64,000 bases of DNA from Melanocharis versteri (taxonomy: Eukaryota > Chordata > Aves > Passeriformes > Melanocharitidae), in NCBI GenBank assembly GCA_013397845.1, contig VZTG01009275.1, forward strand, positions 1,381,778-1,445,777, given 5' to 3'. Numbering within the stretch: position 1 is the stretch's first letter; the number at the start of each line of letters is the position of its first letter. A model generated the notes under the pieces. That model was not told the origin of the DNA. It was given only the letters and a program-made list of their open reading frames with translations, and searched no databases. Shown one piece after another: positions 1 through 12,400 of this stretch. Both the position numbers and the translations under genes were made by a program.

Positions 1-170
1 ACACTGCAGGACAGTGGCACTGCTGGTAGGGTCTCCAAGCTACCAAACCTGTTCCAGTCCCACTGACACAGCTGCAACTCCCAGGGACCTCATCAGCAGA
101 GAGCAAAACACAATGGAAATCTTTCAGAGCATCACGTGCTTTTAAAACACACCATTTTAGCCACAAGACA
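1..170. other. Intergenic sequence downstream of RBM6
   Basis: No coding potential seen. In the human order RBM5 follows RBM6 on the same strand, so its promoter would be expected beyond the left edge. Confidence 0.5.
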
Positions 171-190
171 AGCACTGACAAATTTTCAGT

Positions 191-196
191 TTTATT
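191..196 (-). terminator. RBM6 poly(A) signal AATAAA
   Basis: Plus-strand TTTATT reads AATAAA on the RBM6 strand, about 170 nt past the stop codon. A GU-rich element (GGTGTGTTTT in transcript sense, about 142-155) follows at a suitable distance, so cleavage is expected near 165-180. Confidence 0.85.
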
Positions 197-269
197 AAAA
201 AAATTCTAGCAGCAAAACCTGTAACAATTCAAAAAACAAACGAACAAAAAAAAAAAAAAAAAAAAAAAG

Positions 270-280
270 NNNNNNNNNNN
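270..280. other. Assembly gap of 11 N within a poly(A/T) run
   Basis: Eleven Ns sit inside a long adenine run on the plus strand. The true homopolymer length is unknown and could be shorter or longer than drawn. Confidence 0.99.
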
Positions 281-368
281 AAAAAAAAGAAGAAAGACCA
301 AACCTTCAAAAGAACATGACACAGAGAGAAAGAGATGGAGAGAGACAGATCTGGGGTTCCTCCACCGT

Positions 369-494
369 TCACTCAAGCTCCTTATAGCGGGCAAACATGA
401 CCCTCCGGACGGCGTCGCGGTAGGTCTCGTTGGACTGCCTCTTGGGGGGCTTCCCTGGGGCCCCCAGCCCAGGGCCCTTCCTCCTGTTCTCTGC
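369..494 (-). CDS. RBM6: RBM6 coding exon 22 (C-terminus and stop)
   Basis: 126 nt including TGA at 371-369. It encodes AENRRKGPGLGAPGKPPKRQ and SNETYRDAVRRVMFARYKEL plus the final E. The block from KRQSNETYRDAV to YKEL is essentially the human RBM6 C-terminus. The acceptor is TCTGTTTGCAG, phase 0. The 3' UTR follows without a further intron. Confidence 0.97.
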   Translation of the reverse strand, partial: AENRRKGPGLGAPGKPPKRQSNETYRDAVRRVMFARYKELE

Positions 495-3400
495 CTGCAA
501 ACAGACAGTGTTAGTGATTTCTCCTCCCATAAATAAAAAGCTTCCCCGGGCTGCTTCAGGACTGCTGACCGCTCCCGCGTGGATCCGCGAGCAGCGGAAG
601 AGCAAGCGCCCTGCGTTCTTCCAAAAGCTGTTTGGGAAAAACTACAGACCCTCTGTGGGCAACAAAAGCAGCCAGCAAATGCCTGTCAGGAATCAAACCC
701 CAGGGATCAGCAGTGGAGGAGCACACGGAGGAGTGGGCAGCCAAGGGTGGGCAGCCAAGAGGCAGCGCCGGCAGCTGCGGGCGAGCCAGGATTGAAAGCG
801 AGCAAAGGAAAGCTCTGGCGAGAGCCGGGCTCCTGGGGAGCTGTTTGCCGTTTGCCTGCATTGGCACAAGCTCAGCTGCTCTCTCTAACAGAGCTCCCAT
901 GGGCACTGGTACCTCGCCTGGAATTTCAACCAGTTTTCAAGGACTGGCTTTTGCAGCCAGCACCTGCATTATTCAGCAATACCTGCCTGGAGTTAGCCCA
1001 GGAGAGCAGGCCCGAGGCTAGAAGTTTCTGGCTTTTCAGTCCAACCTACCTGAATACCAGAGATCTCACCAGGGGGGCCAACAGATCAGAATTGTGTGGG
1101 GTTGGCATGGTCACATGGCTTTGCCCAGCATGACTTGGAAGTGAAAGGCAAGCACATCTCTATATGACATCTGAGCTGTACGAGGGCCGTGCTCTGCCAT
1201 CAGCTCCCCATCCAGATGGGGAGCTCTGACAGGAGCTCAGACCTCCCAGAGTGTGGTGCTGGAGCTGGCTCTTGGACAAAGCCTGTTTTATGAGCACGGG
1301 GACCTCACCATGAGGACTGAGCAGCAGCTGGGGCTGGTTCCTGCTGTCTGCACTGAAGTGGGACTCTTGCCTGGTATATGTGGGCTCAAGCAAACATGCG
1401 TCACGAAGCCTCAAGTATTTGCTTTAATGATCTACTTGACTGCAGGCTGAATGTCACCCTGTGAGCCCTGCTCCAAGCTGCCTGTCCCTCCCCAGAGCAT
1501 GGACACCACAGCACCTGGCCAGCCACAAACCTGCCACCAGAGCACGGCCCTGCTCATGTGGCCCTGGGCAAGGCAGAGCAGCCCCCGCCCCAGGCTGCTT
1601 CTCTGATAAACCTTCTGCAGTAAATTAAGGTCCACTGGGAGACCAGCTTGTCACAGAAGGCAGGATCTACCTGACCCTGCCTACCCCTGACATCCTTTGC
1701 CCATGGGCCTCTGCTCCTTGTCAGGTGCTGTATCTTGGTATTATCCTCAGATGTCCAGAGCCTGCAACGGCAGCAAGAGCCTGACAAGAGCTAAGCAGAG
1801 CATCTTGGGCCCTGTGGCTTTGGCTATGCTCACACCTCCCATGGGGAAGTTCACCTTTTTCTCCAGCTCACAATGCTGCAGAGAACTGATCTGGTGACCT
1901 GTTCAAACCCCAGCCTGACTTCGAGCAGGTACTTAAGACATGCTCACATCCTTCCTGCTCACTGTTACTCTATTTTCAACACCTCCAGATCCGTATAAAT
2001 TCTAAAACCCTGTTCTACGGCCAACATATTTGCAGCCCCTCCCAGCCTGCAAAGTTCATCAGTGCACATGTATTATTCTGTCAAGCGGGTGCTGAGATTT
2101 GCAGCCTGACTTGAACTCCCTCCAGCTGTCCTGGGCTGCAGGACAGTGGTGTGCTTTGAAAGGCAAGGAAGACTCACCTCCACTGGTGATGCTGTGCCCT
2201 GCTGGTTGTGGCCAAAGCCCTTCTTCCACCCCGGAGACTGCACCATTCGGTTCCCTTTGTTGTTACTGTCAAGCCTTGGGTCATAGTCACTGCAAAAGAG
2301 CCAGAATCAATTGTCCAGTCTTGCAATGCTTCAAACACATGCCAGGGATTTTTAGTTCTGCTAATAGAACCTTCATTGACATTTCAGCCTCTCTTGAGGG
2401 ATACCCAAGTTTCTTGCCAGAAGCACACTGCCTAAGGAAACCACCACGGCGGGTTTTGTGTGCAGGGCTCACACACCTCTGACTGCAAAACTTCTTGTCC
2501 CACCTCAGGGGGAAATACACCAGGGCACAGGAAATGAGCTCAGACTCCAAAATATTTACAGTGTAAGCAAGCCAGGAGCCTTCCGTGCTTGTATTTCTTA
2601 ATTAGAGTCTTAGTAACAGCAAGAAAGCAAAGTCTAATCCCTGCTGCTCTGTTAGATCTTTCCTTTAACCCAGTGCTGTGGTCATGGAGCTCAACAGATG
2701 CAGTATTGATTCGGACACTCTTTCTCCCACCTCATTACTCATCCACGACCACTAACCAAAAGCCCCAGTTTTGAAAACCTCTCAGCATAAACGACTCTTC
2801 CTTCAGACAATTTCTACTTTCTGGCTGCTGGTGACACTGCACACAAACTGTTTTAGTTTATCTACAGCTATTCCAGGAAAACAGAGGGAAGAGAAGATGT
2901 GGATGTTTAAACCGCAAGACACAGAGGAAAGGTCTCCTTCTGAGGTGCTGTGCCAGAAGAAAACAGGCACATAACAGTTCTATCTTCAACACATGCCCGG
3001 CCGCTCCTCAGCCCACTGAACACGCGAGCTCACAGCAGGCAGGCCTGTTGAGAACTCCACACAGCACGCACTTTCTTCCTCCACCTACTCTGAACGAGAT
3101 GGAAACAGCTCCCAGCATTCCTCTGAGTCAGGGAACAGATGAAACACAGCTTTGCTCTTTCTTTCAATGGCTAGATGCCAGGACAGGAGGGCAGCAAGTG
3201 CCTTAAGGACGAGGTGGATGGGAACAGGCTGCATTCCGCTGTCTGTCCAGCCATCAGACCTCATCTGTCCAGACTCAGACCCCCACCTCACCCATCCAAC
3301 ACCAGGCAGCTTTTCTCTGCTCTGCCCTAAACCCTCGTTTCCACCCCAGTCCTTCCCTAATCTCTACAAGATGCCCTGCAGTACAACAGGCTCACGCTTT

Positions 3401-6400
3401 GAGGAACTCTGTGTCAGTCTGTCTGGCTGTTACTTTGCAGATCTGCCCCACTGGACAATTCCCAGCCTTGGTCTGCCAGCAGCACACATCCCATCCCAGC
3501 ATCAGCATTCCCAAAGAGACTTAACCCAGAACTGCCATTACCTCTCCAAGTCCCGGTCATATCTGAGTCGTTTCCTCTCTGGTGAATCCATCTGCTGGAA
3601 TTTCTCTCTCCGGTCATTTCCCTTGTCTTTATGCCTCCCCTTCACAACAGAAAGAACAAAGTAAGTATGGGAGCTGTGAAGGATTCAACACTGCAGGAGA
3701 CTGCTCTGCATCCAGGTCTCATCTCACCATCAGCTGGCTGGCAGGCTGTCCTGGTCTCACGAACACTGAATGCTCACATCCCACAATACACTTGCTCTGT
3801 TCAGATGCCATCTGTTGGGCTGACCCAGACCTGTGGTTGCAGCCTTCTAGCTACAGCACTGGGAGCAGCTCTGTGACCTTCCAAACATGTGTCCCACTCA
3901 GCCCAGAGCCCAGTGCTGGCTTGCAGGACAACAGAACCACACTTAGACCCTTCTGTGAGGAGGGAGATCTGCTCTTAGAAGCCACAGAACTACCTACAGG
4001 TCCTGGAGCAGAGTGAGCCCACAGTTCACTTTTGGGAGGCACCTGATGCCTGGTGATACCTGGTGTGTAAGTGGAGGGACCACCACCCCCTCAGTGCAGA
4101 AGCACAAGCAGCTGCCTGCCCACCACCACAGACGCACCTCACGCTCTCTCTTCTCCAAGTACGCCAGTTCCTGCTCGGATCGTTTTATCTTCATATGAAT
4201 CTCTAGGTTTTGCTGGAAGGAGGAAGACAGAAGGCAGCGTCAAGCAGAGAACACAAGCTGTCAGGGTCATCTGCTCCACCCATAAGGAGCACAGGTAAAG
4301 CAGCATGCTCTTGTACCTGCACTATACCAGGCACAGCAGCCTCTCCTGCAGCCCAGACTACCTGCTCTGCCACAGAGGCCTGGAGCCCTTCTGCCCTGCA
4401 GTGAGGAAGGCAAGCAGTCCTATTTTAACCCATGTGCAGCTTGGCTCTCCTAAAAGGAAGAGCTCAAAGGCAGCACAGAACATGGGGGTGCACGTGCCAA
4501 GTTCTTACCGCTCTCACACTCGTGTGTGCCAGCACCCCACTCTCCCCAAGCCTTAGCTACCTCACTACAGCTTCCAAAGTCACACCTTGATGTTATAGCA
4601 CTCCCGTGGCAGGAACAAGCAGTTCACACAATGCTTTGAACAGAGCTTTGGGGGAACTTCGCCTGCTACTCTGTCAAATTCAGCACAGCTCTTCCCACCC
4701 AACCACTGCATTTTCCCTGCAGCTGACAAAGCCGCTGAGCCAACGGCAGCCCCCAGCTTCCTCGTACCTTGTGCAGGTTGGAAAGCTGCTGGTGCTTGAT
4801 GAGCACTTCCTTGTTGGGAAACTGCCTCCTGCACAGCAGGCAGGCCAGCTTGTTCCAGTCAGTCAGTTTGTCGTCGCTGGCCTTGGCCTTCCGCGGCTGC
4901 TCCTCGCGCGGTGCCGGAGGGTGCGGGGGAGGCGGCAGCCACTGAGCCTGGGACTGCTCCTCCTCTTCCTCCTCCTCTTCATTGTCACTGTCTCCTCCAT
5001 ACTCTCCCAGAAGTCCTATCAGAGGGTTCACCACCTTGGGCTGAGGGAAGTGGAGGAAAGCGTGACCGTTTGTAGCATCAAGCCTGCCTGGCCAGCGGGG
5101 CTTTGCTTCCCCAACCCATCTCCCCGTGACTCCTGTCTCTGTTCCAGTCCAAGAGGCAGAGAGTTGCTTTCCAGCAGCACAGGCAGGGAACAGAGAGGAG
5201 CTGGCTGGCTTCTTTCCCTTCACACCACAGGGTGGAAGCCCTTCTGCTCTCTAGACAGGCTGTGCTTTGGTGCCAGGCTTTTCCAATTTGCCACACACCT
5301 GAGCACAAGAAGCCAACCGAGGCAGTTTGTTTGGCAGCGACCTGCTGTCACTCACTTCCTCTACAAATGGAAATCAGTGAGATTTGGCCTTCCTCAGCCT
5401 GGACGTGGCTGGAAGAGTTTTCTGCCTTAGGACTGGTTGAGCGAGATCCTGCCTGAATGCAGGTACCAAACTTCCCCATGCTAGAAGCCCACAAACAAGG
5501 TCAGACTTAAAAACCAAGCTGCCTTCCATCCCCAGCACTCCCTCCTCTGGCATGAGAAACATCTCTGGCACCTCTGGCACTCACAGATGCAGCCAGGCTG
5601 TGCTGAGCCTCCCTAGTCCTGTGTCCAGGCTCAAACAGGGCAAAATACAATCCTATGGAGATACTTACTGGGGCTGCACTCTCTTCCTTTTTCACAGAAG
5701 GAGGTAAAGGTTTTTTAAAGACATCTTCTGCAGAGAACTTCTCCTCTCCAGTCTCAGTCTGAAACAGTCCAGATCAGGGGTTGAGACTGCCATAGCATGG
5801 ACTCAGAGCACACAATAGCTAAGCACTCACTCAAACAGGCCTCCAAGGAAACCAGGTGGTTGGCAGAAATGAGGTGGTGGTTTTGGTGGGAGACATTCCC
5901 ATTCCAGGGAATCCAGAGCTCCCCTGGAGCCATACTTGTGATTTCAGAGACAGCTGCAGCAGCTCACCATGCTGTCCCACCCCACTCTCACTCTCACTCT
6001 CAGCTACACTGTGATGCTGATAGATGTCCCAGTCGTGCCTCACATCAGTGAGGGAGCTGGGGCAGGGCCAGGTCATATTTGAGCACCTCTCTGTGTGCAC
6101 AAAGGACCTGAAGACTGGGTACAAAGCCACCCCCACTGCTAGACAACACCAATTTTCTCTGCTGTGACTGCAGCACAACATACGGCCAGGCTCAGCCAGC
6201 ATGGCACGGTTTCCAGGATCTCCTTTATCCTGGACAGAAGGCACCAGAGACTGCAGTCAGCACTGCAACAGGATGAGCCTGTGATACTCAGCTGTGTGCT
6301 CAGCAGCACAGACAGTAGGCTGGGGTGAAGCTTCACTTTCACACATTTTACAGAGAACTGGGCTGGAGCCCTGGACAGGCTCCAATTTAGTGGCTCATGA

Positions 6401-9400
6401 GTTACTCATACTTGACCAGGCAAGACAAGTGTAACACCTTACCAGGCCTGTGCTCTCATCCTTCTTCACAGAGGGAGGCAATGGCTTTTTGAAGACATCT
6501 TCTGCAAAGAATCTCTCCTCTCCAGGCTCATTCTGAAAAATTCAAGACTGGGCATTAGGCCAGCAGCAACACAGGGGTCAGAGAGTGCACAGAGCAGCGA
6601 GGAAGCCACTCCTGAGCATCCATGGAACACAGGCAAGTGGGAAAAACGATGGACTGATTTCTACTGGAGATGCTTTTACCCTCCATTCAGACAGGACCAT
6701 GTTTGTCCTAGGTCAGTGTCCCTGAAAGCCTCCATACCCAATGACTCCTTGGCTGGCTTGTTACCAGCCTCAGGGACAGTTACAGCCCTCAAGTTCCAGG
6801 TGCCCAGGACTGGTCATGCCACAGAGCATACCCAGACCAAGAGGCAAGGAAGAACACAAAGTTTCTGCATTGGTGGCTAAATCACTTCTACCAATTCTCC
6901 TGGCATTCCTCAGGCACTGTCAGTATCACAGCCCTGGGCTGTGCTCAAACATCGCTTTGGGCAGCTACTCCCAACCAGCAGCTCCCACACTGGGGGGACA
7001 GGATTTGCTCACTGGGAGCAGCAGTGAAGGGCACTGCCCTGGGATTGGGGGGGCAGAAACTGCAGTTAGAGGAGAGCTGAGTCTCCATCATCATCTGACT
7101 TGCTGCGTTTAAATGTCTCTGCCAGTTTTTTGTTGTCTCTGTTACAACAGTTGGGTGCTTTCAGCAGTGTGAGTGAAACACGTCTCAGTTACCTGGATGT
7201 GTCTGAATCCTTCACCATAAGGAAGGGAGGAGAAGCCCTGGATTTAATGTTAGGAGAGAAAAATTTCAGAAACTTACTCCCACCTGGCTGGACAATCACC
7301 ATGTTCCTGTCCGGCTGCTGACCTCATTGTCTTTTCTCACTGTCCCTTCCTTTTTGAATCCTCTAATTACTCTATTTTCTGACCTCTCTTCCCTCAGCCT
7401 CTTGGCCTCGGGTCATTCTGATGCCTGGGGGGAGTTACCTTAGCAGAAGGACTTTTCCCTTTGTCCTTTTTGTCCCTGTTGTCCCTGCCGTGTGGCTCCT
7501 TCCTGTCGCTTGTCCGTTCTTGGCTCCCGTGCCGCCACCTTCTGCTCTCCGGTGGGGGTGACGAGGGTTCCCGGTCTATTGTGACTTCCCTCTGAAAGAG
7601 GCATTTGGAGCAGGCTTAGCCCAACCCCTGCAGTCTCCTTGCTGGACTTCTTGTCCCTGCTGGGCTGGGGAGACCAGCACAGTAAGAAGGGACTGCAGAG
7701 GGCAAAGGCTTCAGAACCTTGCTGGGGCAGAAGGCAGCTGAGCACAGCCAGGTCACCAGAGCACTGCCCTGCTCTCCCACAACACGGACAGCCCCAAGAT
7801 CATGAAAACAAGATTATAGTTCCAGAAAATCTCTGCTGATGGCTCTTTTTTGGCGTCCTTACAGCTATTGCTGGCTAGGATTGAGAAGCAAAGAGACCAC
7901 AAAAGAAAACAGAGCTCTGCTGTCCCTTCTTTATTACAGACAGTCACATATCACATGTCTACGGCAAAATTTAGCTATGATGCTCTGCCTGTAAGTCTAC
8001 TCAAGGAAAAGCAGACCAAAAACCCTCCAAAGACAGGACTTCAGAGGCCAGAAGTGGCTACAGCCGGTTCAACACACAGCTAATGGGTTCCTAGCTTCTC
8101 ATTAAGTTGACATTTCGCAACATGCATCCCTTTCACACAGGTCAGAAGACAGAGAGAAAGAAACAAAGCTGTCTCAATACCGCCTTATGCTGGCTTGTCT
8201 TCAGGACCTGGCTGCAAAATCTCTCCAGAGAGCAGTTTGTAAGAACATATTGCATGTAAAGTTTCCTTCCCACAGACTCACCTGAGTTCTGGGGTCATAG
8301 TATGTCCCAGCTATGGGATTGTAGTAATTCCCAGTGTCAGGATCATAAATGTATGTGGACACATCTGATGGTGCTGAAGAGAGAGACAAGAGTTAGCACC
8401 ACAGGCTTCCAAAAGCAAAATTTGCCTCTTCAAAGACAAAAGCACGAGTAAATATTACACTGGTGAAATGATCAAGAGTGGGAAAGAATATTTTTTTTCT
8501 CCTGGCAAGAGAGGTATGAGTATCTTCACATCACCTGACCTACATCATCTTTCCTTTAAGGAGTAGGAGGGGTGATAAGTTTTCACACTTCTGGTTTAGG
8601 ACTCTGGCAAAACTTCCACATCAAAACAGATTTACAGGAGCTGCGCTGAGATCATAAGACCACAACACTCGGTCATGAAATTCAGTACTTTCCCTAAGAA
8701 TGGGGTAATGAGTATCTACATCCACCCACTCCTGTGAACAAGGAAAAGCTGCTCTCTCTCAAACAATATCCTGTTTGAAGTGATGACACTCCCCACATCC
8801 CTTCCACCCCATGGGTTCATGAAAGCTCCTGGGAAGAAAAGGGAGTAAACTATTTCTACAGGAAAAGCCAAAGGCCTTAAGGGTAGTAGGCCCATAATGT
8901 CAGGAATGCTTCTCATTTCCAAAGTGTCCTATGACAGACCTCAGTAATGCTATACATAAGTTAATAAAACAGTCAGGAGTGCTCTTCCAGCTACTGGCAT
9001 TGCTGCATCAAGTGTATTTTCTTCTGTCTTCTCTAGTAACTGCCAGGCTGATTTTATCCCATCGGTTTTCCACAACAAGGAAAAATAGGCAGCAAGTTTC
9101 CTTTATCTGCATGTAGTTTCGCACAGTGAGAATAGAGAGAAACACATCATCAGATAGGAAAATGTGACTAAACAAAGTTGGCAAAGGAACTCACAAGTGG
9201 GCGTAGCAAACAAACCTACTCTTAGCCTTTAAAAATATTTTTGGGCTGATTTCTACATGTCAGTGCCCTTTTAAGGAAGAAAAGTCTCCACAGTAGGAGT
9301 GAAGCAGAGTTTAACTTACACTGTGCTCTGGTGCGTCTCTGTGATTCGCCACCCCTCCTGTCTCTCATGCCCCTTCTACCCTGGAGTAAGTGAACAACAC

Positions 9401-12400
9401 AAACAGATCAAAGACTCTTTAACAAACATAATACTGCTTCTCCCTCTCACAGGCCCGAAGTTCAGGAGAAGGGCTCATTTAGCCACCCTAAACAGAGCAC
9501 AAGCAGACATAGCTTTTCATCTACAGAGCAATGGACAGTGTCACACAGCACCAGATCGCTGCAGCTTCCATGAGAGGCACCCATAGCAATCCACATGGAA
9601 GCCTTCACCCCACCCAGTGTATGGGAAGAGTCCTGTAGTCCAGAACAAACACTAAAGAGACATCCACTCTGGGAACTGAGATCAGTCATCAGTGAAATCA
9701 CTCTGTTAAGTGTGGTATTGAGTAACCCAGCCCAGAACTCCCTCCAGCAGCACTGACTTGCACTTCTATGCACATGATAAACAGTATGAGGGGCAGAGCA
9801 GCAGTGGGCACATTGGAGCATTATCACCCCATCTTCAAACGTGGTGAAACATCTTCTGCAGTATTTCAGCAACCCAAAGGGAAAAAGCCTAACACAGCCA
9901 GGCCCATCATCCCCCAGTGCTCCCTCCCTTTTAGCAACCTCAGGGAAGCTGTGCAGACCTACCGGGCCATAGTAGGAATTGTCACCGTGCTCCCCATAGT
10001 CATTCCTGTTGAGATAAAGGTTGCAAGGTAATGTCAATTTGGTTTTGTATTAACCTCAGTACATTCAAAATGATCAGCAGGACCAATAAAGGCAGAAAGA
10101 CCATCTTTTCTGGCCACATCCTGCACTGTGTCCATCCCAGGAGACAGATTTGGCAAACCACTGTCTCCACGAGAAATATGACTCCACTCTGCTGTGTCTA
10201 CAAAGATGAATCTCTCCACATGCTTTTTAAAAAGCTGAACCCACTAATTCCCTCAGAACAGGATTTGATGGCTGGACAACAAGATGAAATATGATCACTA
10301 ATCCCATTCTGCTCAATCACTGAAGCTTCTTCAAGCTTCAGTGCCTTCACTTCTCCAACATGTTTTTTGGTTGTAGGAACATCTGTGCTAATTCCCGTGC
10401 CAAACTTTAAGCACCTGCTCTGACAACACAGTTCTAGCCTCGCTGCACATCACGCAAAGGACAACCCCACTGCCTCATCTGTCTGTACCTTCTCCTCCCT
10501 GTAGCAAGATTCACTTCCAACGTACGCCCATCAATGCAGATCGGGGGATCCAGGTTCTGCAGTATCTTTAGCAACCTCAGCGCCTCCTGCAAAAGGAAAA
10601 AGAACGTCACTTTCCATGAGAAGGAAACAGCACATTTTCCAAATCCAGTCTGCCCGAAAGCAATGTTTTGTGCTCAGCAGAATAAGAAACACAACACTAA
10701 ATATTAGTCTAAGTGTCAGTGAAGGGTATTTAGGATGCGACAAAAGTGATAAATGCAACATGAGATTCTCTGCTTGTCCTGTGACCACTTTCAGCAGCCA
10801 GCTGGGGACTGCATTCTCCTAGGGCTGCCAGACAGTGCAGCACTGTGGCTGCTGCTGCCCCAAAGTGTTTTGGTGAGCACCCTCTGGACCAACATCAAAG
10901 AACAGCTATGGAGTCTGGGAGCCACCCAGACAGAGAACATGTGAACCCTCCAGCACAGTACAGTCTGTTAATTGAGATTCTTGCCTTCTACAAACAAAAA
11001 TAATTGAATTCAAGTTCTCTGCAAACAAAATACCTATGCAAGAAGTGTTCAAGTCTAGGAGTGTCTACAAAGAAATGTAATGAGGCGAGAAACTCAATCA
11101 GTGTCACAGCTTGTGACAACAATCAATCTTGGACTCATAAAGCCAGAGAACAACAGCTGTACCAGGTAATTCCTGTACCTGGTCAGACAAGCAGAAGAGA
11201 GGACTCACTCCAGCACAGCAGCATGACAAGTACAGAGATTTCTTGTATTTCTGTGGTTTCTCTACTTCTACAGATTTCAGATGCCAACAGGGGGAGCAGG
11301 TGAAAGCAGGAAACTACTTACAGCATGAGATTCCAGCTCGATGAAGCCATAGGTCTGCCCCATCCGCCCAGCCTTGTTCTTCATGATGCGCACGCTGGAC
11401 GTGGACAGACGCACGTACGGGGCCAGGAGCCCCACAATCACCTCTGGTGGGGTGAACCGAGTGATTCGCTTCAGCATGATTGCTGAGAGACACAATCAGC
11501 CAGGTGGCCCGGGAAGAAAAAGTAGTGAAAAAAAGAAAATTTAGAACCAAGTTCACTGTGACTAAAGCCACTCAAAGCAAGAGCACGGCTTCTTGCAGTC
11601 GAGTCTCAAAGCCATTGCTTTTTCCTCTCCACTTTGCAAGATGCTCGGAGTATCCCCTCCAATTGCTAACCTTTACTTCCCAGAAAACAGAGCAGAAAGT
11701 AGCCCCTCCTCAGAGCTCAGCCCAGGGTAACTGCTGGCCCAAGACACTTCTGAAGCTGTGCTAAGTTAACTGCACCACACTGAAGCCAGCTCAGCCTGAA
11801 TTAATTTTCCTAAAGGCAATTTGTCAGCACCTTTGGAGCTGGACAGGCCTCCATTACTCGATGCCATGGATTTGCACAACACAGAAATAGCCTCCAGAGG
11901 TTTTAGTGAAATGCTGCCCTTTCTGCAGATGGCCTCATGGAGTGCAAGCAAGAGGAATCCAAAACTGGTCTTTGTGTCACTCACTTCTGCTTCCTCCACC
12001 ATCTGGTGGCGTGGCTTCCTCTGCTTCCCTCTGAGAGGGCGGCTCCTGGTGCCGGTCCATGTCCCTTCTCTTCTCCTGTGAGGGCCGACGCTCTCTCCCT
12101 TCATCTCTCTTCCTTGGCTCCTGTTCCTGAGGCTGACATTCCTGCTGTGGAGCAGGAACTGAGGGCTGGAGAGGCTGCTTTGGAGATCCTGGTTGACCTG
12201 ACAATTCTTGCTCAGGTGTTTCAAGCTTTGTCTCTGCTATTAGAGAGGAGAAATGGGCTGGTTTCACATAAGAATGTTTCAGCAGGTATTTTTCTTCTGC
12301 TGTTCTCTGGCCCTTGCAGCAGTGCTCCTTATAAAAGGCCAACCTGTACTGCCTGTTGCATATCCACTGTCTTAACACTTGGCAGACACAAGGTTTGCTC

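Larger units (their letters stand above)
172..368 (-). other. RBM6: RBM6 3' UTR with U-rich tract
   Basis: About 190 nt lie between the stop codon and the expected cleavage site. In transcript sense it carries a U-rich tract (plus-strand A-runs 246-268 and 281-288) interrupted by an 11-base assembly gap. The exact 3' end is inferred from the poly(A) signal. Confidence 0.75.

Noticed and set aside
4606..5430. 274-codon plus-strand open frame
   Set aside because: It is antisense to RBM6 exon 18, which matches the family exactly. The frame is Leu/Ser-rich because it is the complement of Glu codons.
5985..6003. CTCACT-type simple repeat
   Set aside because: Only about three units, too short to call a microsatellite of interest.
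9462..9962. Extension of the exon 12 frame leftward for more than 150 codons
   Set aside because: The GTAGGT donor at 9962, the Arg-rich exon 13 and the phase of exon 14 require splicing here. The extension has no similarity to the family.
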